A stretch of DNA of 64,000 nucleotides from Spirosoma sp. SC4-14 (GTDB taxonomy: Bacteria; Bacteroidota; Bacteroidia; Cytophagales; Spirosomataceae): contig NZ_CP147518.1 of NCBI RefSeq assembly GCF_037201965.1, positions 2,907,001 through 2,971,000 of the forward strand, given 5' to 3'. This document shows positions 24,549 to 31,622 of this stretch, one piece after another (within the stretch, counting starts at the first letter, position 1; each line of letters begins with the position of its first letter). The translations under genes and the position numbers were made by a program. The notes under the pieces are model-generated. The model worked only from the letters and a program-made list of their open reading frames with translations, had not been told where the DNA came from and did no database searches.

Positions 24549-25322
24549 ATGAAACGTATCGTATTAACTGGATGCATTGCGCTGGCGTTTTCGTTAGCTA
24601 CAGTAGCGCAGAACCGTGTTAATCCAGATCTTGTACAGGCAGGACTCGAGGCTATTCAGGCGGCTACGCTGACCGACGCTCAGGTGGTTGCCTACACGCG
24701 CGAGGCTGTCAAGCAGATGGATGCCCAAAACCCGGTTGCAGCCGCCAATGACCCATACACTCAACGCCTGAACCGTATTGTCAGTCGACATCATACCGTT
24801 AGTGGCCTGCCCATCAACTATAAAGTATATAAAGTGAAGGATGTTAATGCCTTTGCTACGGCCGATGGCAGCGTTCGGGTATTTAAGGGGTTAATGGACA
24901 TCATGACCGACCAGGAATTACTGGCCGTTATGGGGCATGAAATTGGCCACGTCATCAACCACGACTCGCGTGATGCCATGAAAAGCGCCCTGCAACGGTC
25001 GGCCATTCGGGATGCGGTTTCCTCTCAGTCGGGAACCCTGGGCAAACTGTCGCGTTCGCAGTTGGGCGATGTTGCCGATTATCTGGTAGGGGCTTCCTTT
25101 AGCCGGAAACAGGAAAGTGAAGCCGACGATTATAGCTATGATTTCCTGAAACGCAACGGCTACAACGTGATGGCGCTGGCTACTGCGTTCGAAAAACTGG
25201 ATAAATTAAGTGGTGGTGGCCAGGGTGGGAAAGTAGCAAGTATTCTGTCGACTCACCCCGATAGCCGTACGCGGGCCGAGCGGATACGGGTCCGCGCCCG
25301 TCGCGATGGCCTGGCCCGGTAA
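24549..25322 (+). CDS. M48-family zinc metallopeptidase, secreted
   Basis: The 257-aa product has a signal peptide (to about residue 21, ATVAQ-N) and the zinc motif HEIGH at 130-134. A second conserved block, 'KQESEADDYSYDFL' (about 189-202), supplies the third ligand. 'LSTHPDSRTRAERIR' near the C-terminus is typical of the periplasmic BepA/LoiP-like M48 subgroup. It probably degrades or helps assemble envelope proteins. It is a single gene with a repeat-type inverted repeat downstream. Confidence 0.9.
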   Translation: MKRIVLTGCIALAFSLATVAQNRVNPDLVQAGLEAIQAATLTDAQVVAYTREAVKQMDAQNPVAAANDPYTQRLNRIVSRHHTVSGLPINYKVYKVKDVNAFATADGSVRVFKGLMDIMTDQELLAVMGHEIGHVINHDSRDAMKSALQRSAIRDAVSSQSGTLGKLSRSQLGDVADYLVGASFSRKQESEADDYSYDFLKRNGYNVMALATAFEKLDKLSGGGQGGKVASILSTHPDSRTRAERIRVRARRDGLAR

Positions 25323-25352
25323 ACTTATAGCTAAAGTCTTTTATCGTCTACA

Positions 25353-25407
25353 GAGGCACAGAGAACACAAAGAGATTTAGACGCCGTTTGTGTCCTCTGT
25401 GCCTCTA
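25353..25407. repeat. Inverted repeat of the CAGAGGCACAGAG family
   Basis: AGAGGCACAGAGAACACAAA (25353-25372) pairs with 25388-25407 with one mismatch. A related CACAGAG/CTCTGTG inverted repeat lies at 50186-50263. It is placed 30 nt after the peptidase stop. Confidence 0.75.
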
Positions 25408-25914
25408 TAGACAACAAGTATCTACTTCAAAAAGCTTATAACAGCTTTGATATAGGTTTCTAATGCCTGCAACCATACCCAGATTATAGAGAAGCCTTTC
25501 ACCCCTTCAAGGTTCTTTCTAGCGAATATGCCTTTTGGTTCTATAGTAATATCAGCACTCCGTGCTTGAAAATGTTCATGAAAAGCCCTGCTGTAACCAA
25601 GGTTGATTAGCAGGTTAAAGCACAAAATGAGCTATCCGATAAAATGTGTCAATCTGACATAATTGTACAATCTGTATGAAAATTAGACTTTAGAATGTGG
25701 ATAGTCCTAATTTTTAGAATTATTAAAAAAATACAAATCATAAGTACTTATAAGGGACTTGTTGTACTTTTTTTATAATCGCCCTAATTTGCCTATATTG
25801 CATTGGATAAAATAAAGAATATTTGCATAAAACCTAGTTTTTGGGTCAAAAACTATTGCATTAGATATGCTTTTGTACCCACCTTTGTCACGGAAAAATT
25901 AAAATTCAAATCCA
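25408..25914. other. AT-rich intergenic region
   Basis: A minus-strand open frame of 67 codons (25422-25625) is not recognisable and lacks support, so I do not call it. The part from 25640 is strongly AT-rich and probably holds the promoter of the gene at 25915, but no exact TAnnTTTG box is visible. Confidence 0.35.
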
Positions 25915-26520
25915 ATGAAACAGTTCCGTTTAGCAATTGCCGTACTAGTATCTGTATGCGGTCTGGCGGGCATGGGAGATGCCAAAGCCGACAATGGTTC
26001 AATCGTAAGCGGGGTGAATGTTGAGAAGTCCGAGCAAAAGAAAGTACGTTTATATACACAAACCGCGCAGCCGGTCGATGTCGCTATCATTGATGCCGAA
26101 GGGCACCTGCTGTACCGGGGCGTAGCTTCTAAAAACCAGAAAGGCACTACCTCGTTCAACCTGAACAACCTACCCGACGGTCAGTATTTCCTGACGGCCA
26201 GCAACGATACCTACTGGATGTCGCAGGTGTTCACGATCAATGGTAATTCACTGACGCTCGATAAAAACGGTCTGAAACAAGTGCTGCAACCAACAGTAAT
26301 GGCTTACGACAAAAATAAATTCGAAGTAAGCCTGCCCGCTAACAATGTCGAAGAAGCAAATGTTGCTATCTACGATGCGCAGAACGTATTGGTACAAACC
26401 GATACCTTCTCGGGTGCGGCTCGCCGGTTCGATCTATCGGCTCTGCCCGATGGTGCTTACACCTTCATCGTTGGCCCTAGCCAAAAACAATTCACGACCC
26501 GCGTCGACATCAAACACTAA
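25915..26520 (+). CDS. Secreted protein with two DUF3244-like beta-sandwich repeats
   Basis: The 201-aa product has a signal peptide (residues 1 to about 25, ending DAKA-D). Two tandem Ig-like modules follow, each ending in a 'LPDGxYxF/L' strand: 'NLNNLPDGQYFLTASND' (about 85) and 'DLSALPDGAYTFIVG' (about 180). This pattern resembles DUF3244 and type IX sorting-like beta domains ('VAIIDAEGHLLYRGVAS', 'VAIYDAQNVLVQTDTF'). It is followed by a strong terminator, so it is a single gene. Function is unknown; it is probably periplasmic or surface associated. Confidence 0.75.
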   Translation: MKQFRLAIAVLVSVCGLAGMGDAKADNGSIVSGVNVEKSEQKKVRLYTQTAQPVDVAIIDAEGHLLYRGVASKNQKGTTSFNLNNLPDGQYFLTASNDTYWMSQVFTINGNSLTLDKNGLKQVLQPTVMAYDKNKFEVSLPANNVEEANVAIYDAQNVLVQTDTFSGAARRFDLSALPDGAYTFIVGPSQKQFTTRVDIKH

Positions 26521-26614
26521 GCTTCGGATAGCTGGTGTAAAGGCCATTTGGCCCGATATTTCTCAACTCCAGTGATCTGGTTTTTCGGACAAACCCGGTC
26601 ACACCCAATGCTTA

Positions 26615-26643
26615 GCCCGCTCCAATCTGGAGCGGGCTTTTTT
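26615..26643 (+). terminator. Strong rho-independent terminator
   Basis: The 10-bp perfect stem GCCCGCTCCA (26615-26624) / TGGAGCGGGC (26628-26637) has a 3-nt loop and is followed by TTTTTT. It ends the transcript of the gene at 25915. Confidence 0.92.
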
Positions 26644-26706
26644 GTTAAGAGAAGAATTTTTCGGATTAATTCTGGCTGGGAAGTTTTTCTTTTACGCGGG
26701 AAGCGG

Positions 26707-26714
26707 TACCTTTG
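26707..26714 (+). promoter_or_regulatory. Candidate -7 promoter box for a short transcript
   Basis: TACCTTTG is a perfect TAnnTTTG box. The identical octamer is found upstream of two other genes here (47491 and 56657, minus strand). It lies between two terminators. Confidence 0.5.
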
Positions 26715-26720
26715 CTTCGT

Positions 26721-26800
26721 CAACATGAGCAAAACTTTCCCGATTTATCGGAATGGTTTCACTCGCTAGCCCGGATGGTCCGAACATCCGGGCTTTTTTT
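26721..26800 (+). ncRNA. Candidate small RNA of about 80 nt
   Basis: The interval from the TACCTTTG box to the terminator GCCCGGATG/CATCCGGGC + T7 (26769-26800) would give a transcript of about 80 nt isolated by an upstream terminator at 26615-26643. It includes a 14-codon frame from an ATG near 26725 (MSKTFPIYRNGFTR) that ends inside the terminator stem. It could be an sRNA or a short peptide mRNA. No known RNA family was recognised. Confidence 0.4.
26769..26800 (+). terminator. Rho-independent terminator
   Basis: The 9-bp stem GCCCGGATG (26769-26777) / CATCCGGGC (26785-26793) is followed by seven T residues. No annotated gene ends between it and the previous terminator. Confidence 0.9.
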
Positions 26801-27230
26801 ATGCCTTTTTCTGAGCGTGTACGGTTTCTAGCCTACCTCTACAGTTCTACCTTACAAGGATTTTAGCACTATCTATCTTTCTTCCTATACTTGAATTAGA
26901 AGGATAACCTGATGATAGTTGAGCAAACTCATTGTGCCACCTTAGTGGTGAATGGCTCGCTGCGAGTAAATATCTGATAAGCAATTATTTCACGGTTCTA
27001 TTCAGGCTTTAATCGCATTTTAATGGATATAAGTATCATTTTGTTTATGGGTATATATTTATTTGTAGTAATTATTGGTAATTATGATGAATTTTGAATG
27101 TGTTTGTTCAGGTAACAACTAGTTGATACCATTTGGACTTAGATACTTCGTATAGCTAATTCATCTTACCAAAAGACAAGAGTAATAGTTTACTATCGAA
27201 CCACCAGTTCAATTAATACGCTAATTTCTT
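26801..27230. other. AT-rich intergenic region upstream of the LuxR-type gene
   Basis: No open frame, RNA gene or clear repeat is supported. Base composition drops to an AT-rich level that continues into the following genes, unlike the preceding chromosome. Confidence 0.4.
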
Positions 27231-27563
27231 ATGGAGGCAGTAGTCCCTTTATCTCATCAAAAAATATTACCACCCGAAGTTCGTGAGTTAACTTACCGTG
27301 AATGGGAGGTTCTGCTCCTTATAGCCTGTGATATGGACAATGCGGAAATAGCTGACCAGCTCAATTTAACAGAAAAAAGTGTTCAGAATTACCGGTATCG
27401 AATTGCCTGTAAACTGGATTTACAAGGCCGACACAAACTGGCGAAATACGCTCGTAAACATGCTGAGTATTTACAGCGATATTATGAGCTACTTGTAGGC
27501 AAACTCTCATCCAACTTATCCTATTTCTCCCCCCCCCCTAATATAGGATATTTGGTTGCATGA
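27231..27563 (+). CDS. Small LuxR/GerE-type DNA-binding regulator
   Basis: The 110-aa product is essentially one helix-turn-helix: 'LTYREWEVLLLIACDMDNAEIADQLNLTEKSVQNYRYRIACKLDL' covers about residues 20-65, with the recognition helix around 'TEKSVQNYRYRI'. There is no receiver or sensor domain, so it would act as a stand-alone DNA-binding protein or partner. A run of ten C residues (27529-27538) encodes Ser-Pro-Pro-Pro near the C-terminus; slippage would change only the last residues. It precedes the Cys-peptide/GLPGLI/barrel genes on the same strand. Confidence 0.8.
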   Translation: MEAVVPLSHQKILPPEVRELTYREWEVLLLIACDMDNAEIADQLNLTEKSVQNYRYRIACKLDLQGRHKLAKYARKHAEYLQRYYELLVGKLSSNLSYFSPPPNIGYLVA

Positions 27564-27597
27564 AGTTTTCTTTTTGCTTTGTTGGGTAAATAATTGA

Positions 27598-27632
27598 AGT
27601 GCTAACACCTCATTAATTGAGGTGTTAGCACT
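27598..27632. repeat. Perfect 15-bp stem-loop after the LuxR-type gene
   Basis: AGTGCTAACACCTCA (27598-27612) pairs perfectly with 27618-27632 around a 5-nt loop. It probably ends or protects the LuxR-type mRNA, and lies just upstream of the next promoter. Confidence 0.75.
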
Positions 27633-27635
27633 CTG

Positions 27636-27664
27636 TTGAAACAGAGTAAGGAGAAATAATTTTG
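27636..27664 (+). promoter_or_regulatory. Promoter of the Cys-rich peptide gene
   Basis: TTG (27636-27638), 18 nt spacer, then TAATTTTG (27657-27664). This is the best match in the window to the two-part Bacteroidota promoter TTG-N19-TAnnTTTG. It lies 82 nt before the ATG at 27746. Confidence 0.6.
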
Positions 27665-27745
27665 GTGGCAAGAAAACAACCTGCCGATGTCGACTAAGCG
27701 CGGATGTTTTTGGGTCTTAATCATCATTTTTAATCTTATTCCTAA

Positions 27746-27997
27746 ATGAAAACTTTACTCAAAGGTGGAATTACGGCCGCTTTGCTGTTCACTGCATCTC
27801 TATCGTTTGCTGCTAATTCAGTTGCACATTCTGGTATTATTGTGTCTACAAGTTCAACTAAAATGGTAGCAAAGCCGATTGATGTTAAAATAACTAAAGC
27901 AGCACCAAAAGCCTTATACGATGTCTGCTTCCGTTGTAGTTTTTACCCTCTCATAGGGATGATGATTTGTGCACAGATTAAATGTCCTGAACAATAG
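27746..27997 (+). CDS. Small secreted cysteine-rich peptide
   Basis: The 83-aa product has a clear signal peptide (MKTLLKGGITAALLFTASLSFAA), leaving about 60 residues with four cysteines at 61, 64, 75 and 80 (CxxC...CxxxxC). The family is not recognised. It has its own promoter and lies directly upstream of the GLPGLI and TonB-receptor-like genes. It might be a substrate, ligand or secreted bacteriocin-like peptide of that set, but this is inference from position only. Confidence 0.6.
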   Translation: MKTLLKGGITAALLFTASLSFAANSVAHSGIIVSTSSTKMVAKPIDVKITKAAPKALYDVCFRCSFYPLIGMMICAQIKCPEQ

Positions 27998-28014
27998 GTG
28001 TTTTTTTATTAGGT

Positions 28015-28067
28015 GTATCTATTGTCAACATTTATTACTATTGGTGATGAATGTTGACAATAGATAC
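28015..28067. repeat. Perfect 18-bp stem-loop upstream of the GLPGLI gene
   Basis: GTATCTATTGTCAACATT (28015-28032) pairs perfectly with 28050-28067 around a 17-nt loop. It lies after the peptide gene and 18 nt before the GLPGLI start. It could attenuate read-through or protect the peptide mRNA. Confidence 0.75.
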
Positions 28068-28085
28068 TTTAAATTAAGAAATTGC

Positions 28086-28865
28086 ATGAATAAGTTCTGT
28101 TTAATCGGTTTATATATACTCATTTCGTTACCTGCACTAGCCCAGTCTGAGCAATCTCAGGCCGTGTTTAGTTACCAAAAAAATGTGTCTTTGATGGGTA
28201 CAGTAATAGATGCAGGGATTGAAGACTTATTTTATAATGGTACAGCGAGTGTATACATACAATATGCTAAAAAGGCTCAATCGGCCTCAGAGCCGCAAAC
28301 AATTGTAAAAGGAGACACCCGAATTACGCTAGATCGTCATGATCCGACTGACGATGGAAAGGATTTTATTATTTATCAGAACTATAAAACAAAAGTACTT
28401 GTCAATCGAACCGCTTTTTCGAATGGCAAACGATGTGTTGTTCAGGATAGTATACCAGTTTTTGACTGGAAACTGGAGCCAGAAAAAAAACGAATTGGTG
28501 CCTACGATTGCCAAAAAGCCACTACCACTTTCCGATGTGCCAAATATACAGTTTGGTTTACAACCGAAATTCCCGTAAGTATCGGGCCTGCTAAATTAGG
28601 TGGCTTACCAGGTTTGATAGTGGAAGCTACTAATGAACGGGCCGAAGCAACGTACAAGCTAATAGTGGCTAATTATCCAGTATCTACCAAAACATACAAA
28701 ATAGCACCACCAGACATGGGCGATCCCGTCTATACGTACGAGGCTTACCGGAAAATTGAGATTGTTGAGCAAGACAAAATGCTAAAATTCCTGAGTAGTT
28801 CGGCAGATGCGATACCCGGCACAAAACCCATTATAAATTTCCCTGAATGTCTTGATGGTAAATAG
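28086..28865 (+). CDS. GLPGLI family secreted protein
   Basis: The 259-aa product is read from ATG 28086, where a clean signal peptide begins (MNKFCLIGLYILISLPALAQ). The in-frame extension to 27969 overlaps the previous gene and the hairpin and is rejected. The naming motif GGLPGLI is at about residues 172-178, preceded by 'YTVWFTTEIPVSIGPAKL'. The family is periplasmic or outer-membrane associated with unknown function, and is often adjacent to outer-membrane barrels. The next gene starts 3 nt after its stop, so the two are co-translated. Confidence 0.9.
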   Translation: MNKFCLIGLYILISLPALAQSEQSQAVFSYQKNVSLMGTVIDAGIEDLFYNGTASVYIQYAKKAQSASEPQTIVKGDTRITLDRHDPTDDGKDFIIYQNYKTKVLVNRTAFSNGKRCVVQDSIPVFDWKLEPEKKRIGAYDCQKATTTFRCAKYTVWFTTEIPVSIGPAKLGGLPGLIVEATNERAEATYKLIVANYPVSTKTYKIAPPDMGDPVYTYEAYRKIEIVEQDKMLKFLSSSADAIPGTKPIINFPECLDGK

Positions 28866-28868
28866 CCT

Positions 28869-31505
28869 ATGCGTTTGATAGTACTGCTACTGTTTGCCAC
28901 ATTGCAGCCGTACTACTACACGTTTGCCCAAACGACGCTAAATGGACATGTCGTATCATTAGCGGCCCAGCAACCCATTGAATCGGCCTATGTCACCGTT
29001 TGTCATTTGCCCGATAGCCTGGTGGTAGCATTTGCCCGTACCAATGCATATGGTGTATTCAATCTGACGTTTACTCCCGAAGCCGGGCAAGTGTATTTTC
29101 TGAGAGTGTCGCATATTAGCTATAGGCAAGTGAATGTTCCTTTGTCAGCGGATATTCACTTGCCTATGAAAGTGGAAATGGAGGCTGGTAGCTTGATCCT
29201 CAATGAGGTACAAGTCTCGGCGAAAGTATCGGTTCGGGAGAAAGGCGATTCGACCCGCTATAAAGTCGATGCGTTCAGAAATGGTTCTGAGCAAACGCTG
29301 GAAGAGGTATTGAAGAAAATGCCGAATATTCGGGTCGATGATAATGGCGATATTTACTTCAAAAATAAGCGGGTTGATAAAGTATTTATCGACGGTGATG
29401 ATCTGGCTGGTAATACTTACCAGTTAGCGACCCGTAGCATCAACCCGGCGGTTTTGAACGAAGTGCAGGCTATTGAGAATTTTTCGGAAAATAAGCTCCT
29501 GCGTAAAATTGAGCAGGGTAATCAGACTGTACTTAACCTTGCCGTTAAAGATGACCGAAAGTCACTATTATTCGGCATGATCGATGCTGTAGCCGGACCC
29601 CAACGCTACAATGGGGTGGGTAATTTGTTTTCTTATAGTAAGAAGATAAAAGCATTTGCGGTACTTTCTGGTAATAACACGGGCATTCGGCGGCTCGACC
29701 TGACCGATGCCAATGCCACCGTACTAACCGACGAACGTCCGGCAACGGAGCTACTTATTAGACCGTTTACTCAAACGGCTCAACCGTTTCCCCGTCACCT
29801 GAACTCGCCTTTAGAAAATCTGAACCATGAGCAGGTAGGAACGTTTAACGTAGCAGTCAACCCAACGAAAGCGTTAAAAATAACGGCTAATCTGTCGCTC
29901 CTTCGTGACCGTGTACAGGCCGGTCGATTGCAGGGCTATCAATTGATTAGCGATACGCCCGTAGCCTATCAACAGGCCGATACATTACAGCAGCAACCCT
30001 CTTTAGTTCATCTCAAGCTACAGATTAACTACGATTTGTCGGCTCGAACGAGCTTTCTTTATCGGGGTGTGGTAGGCGAAAAGACGATTGATTTACAACA
30101 GATAACGCAGTTTATAACAGGCGTTCAGGCTGATCGTTTTCCGCAACAGTTTACCAATCGACTTACCGATTATAGGCATTTTATTGAATTTACACGAAAA
30201 ATAAACGACCATCAGGCACTGGTGGTTTCGGGACAGGTTACACGTACTTATCTCAGCGAACAATATGCTGCCCGGCTTAACCCTTTCCTGGCGTTGGCCG
30301 TTTTTGGTGATTCGCTAACGAACGAGCAGGCATTTACGCAACAAGTTGGTCAAACCAACCAGTTAGCAGCTATACAGGTCCGGTGGCTATACGGGACGAA
30401 AACGCGTAAGTTTGAACAGCAGCTTGGCTTTCAGCATAATGCGTTTGATGCATTGATTCAGCAACAAAATGCCTCCAGTAGTCTCACGAACCAGCCGTTA
30501 CACATGGATCGACAAACGATCTATAGTCGTACATCGGGTAAATTAATCTGGCCGAAGTGTGAAATAAGCGGATACGTGCAACTTGGGCAAGTTTGGAACG
30601 TATTGGATAAAGAGCCTGGTAACCGAAGTCCATTGCAGGCTAACCTGACCACTTCGTATAAGATAAACCGGTTGAGCCAGCTTGTGTTGAGTTACGACCA
30701 CCAAGCTATGCCTGTCGTCAATACATATTTAATTCATGCACCAATTATTACTGATTTTCGGACTGCCCAGCAAGGGAATAAAGGATTGCTTTTCGATGTT
30801 AGAGATCAACTTAGTTTAAGCTACCTCTTCTCCGACATTGCCTATCGGAAGATGACACTGCTAACGTCCTTATTTGCCTCCCGTTCAGCCAGTTTCTGGA
30901 ATCTGGCTGATCTGAGTTTTACGTCTGACTATACACTCGCTAGGCTCATAAATACTCCCAACGTGTATACAGTTGGGGGGATTGGCTCGCTCGAAAAATT
31001 GGTTTATCCACTTTCCGGTAATATTCGAGTATTGATTAATGCTCTATCTAATCAGGGCCTGCAACAGATTAATGGAGTATCGAGGAAGGTCAATACTTTT
31101 GTGCCTACCGCCACGATAAAATACATATCAGCATTCACTTCTCCATTTAATGTTGATATGGGACTGACGTATACGCATACCGCGTTATCAGTTTCTCAGG
31201 AAAACCAAACTTTTCGGCAACAGTTTACTATCTGGAATGGATCTGTTCAATTGGTTTTTCGGGAGAAGTTATACCAGTTAGGCGCTACCATTGAGGGGAA
31301 TCGGATTCAGCAGAATAATTATTTATTTCTTAAGGCAAATGCCAGCTATGTATTTAGCCCGAAACTTTCCTTAAAACTGGATATTATGAATCTACAGAAT
31401 CAGACAACCTATCAGCAAGTAACGATTTCACCAGCTACATATTCTGTGGGTAGGTTTCCGTTGCTGCCTCGTATGGTTCTGGCGGGAGTTCGGCTTAGTT
31501 TTTAA
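28869..31505 (+). CDS. TonB-dependent-receptor-like outer-membrane barrel (carboxypeptidase-like N-terminal domain)
   Basis: The 878-aa product has a signal peptide (to about 20), a CarboxypepD_reg-like domain ('TLNGHVVSLAAQQPIESAYVTV', about 22-105) and a plug-like segment ('LEEVLKKMPNIRVDDNGDIYFKNKRVDKVFIDGDD'). A C-terminal barrel of the outer-membrane beta-barrel_3 type ends ...LAGVRLSF. It is shorter than SusC and has no SusD partner. It lies 3 nt after the GLPGLI gene. Import or export of a peptide or metal-like ligand is possible but not shown by sequence. Confidence 0.88.
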   Translation: MRLIVLLLFATLQPYYYTFAQTTLNGHVVSLAAQQPIESAYVTVCHLPDSLVVAFARTNAYGVFNLTFTPEAGQVYFLRVSHISYRQVNVPLSADIHLPMKVEMEAGSLILNEVQVSAKVSVREKGDSTRYKVDAFRNGSEQTLEEVLKKMPNIRVDDNGDIYFKNKRVDKVFIDGDDLAGNTYQLATRSINPAVLNEVQAIENFSENKLLRKIEQGNQTVLNLAVKDDRKSLLFGMIDAVAGPQRYNGVGNLFSYSKKIKAFAVLSGNNTGIRRLDLTDANATVLTDERPATELLIRPFTQTAQPFPRHLNSPLENLNHEQVGTFNVAVNPTKALKITANLSLLRDRVQAGRLQGYQLISDTPVAYQQADTLQQQPSLVHLKLQINYDLSARTSFLYRGVVGEKTIDLQQITQFITGVQADRFPQQFTNRLTDYRHFIEFTRKINDHQALVVSGQVTRTYLSEQYAARLNPFLALAVFGDSLTNEQAFTQQVGQTNQLAAIQVRWLYGTKTRKFEQQLGFQHNAFDALIQQQNASSSLTNQPLHMDRQTIYSRTSGKLIWPKCEISGYVQLGQVWNVLDKEPGNRSPLQANLTTSYKINRLSQLVLSYDHQAMPVVNTYLIHAPIITDFRTAQQGNKGLLFDVRDQLSLSYLFSDIAYRKMTLLTSLFASRSASFWNLADLSFTSDYTLARLINTPNVYTVGGIGSLEKLVYPLSGNIRVLINALSNQGLQQINGVSRKVNTFVPTATIKYISAFTSPFNVDMGLTYTHTALSVSQENQTFRQQFTIWNGSVQLVFREKLYQLGATIEGNRIQQNNYLFLKANASYVFSPKLSLKLDIMNLQNQTTYQQVTISPATYSVGRFPLLPRMVLAGVRLSF

Positions 31506-31622
31506 AAACTAACTCTGTCTTTAGGTAATATAGCTTCTTGAGTTTCACACTTTTCGGCATTTGTACTGTAGGTAATGAAGAATCAGAATAATGATTTGCA
31601 GGACAGTGTAAATTTCTGAGCG

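Noticed and set aside
25422..25625. Minus-strand open frame of 67 codons
   Set aside because: No recognisable domain and no promoter, in a low-complexity gap. Not enough to call a gene.
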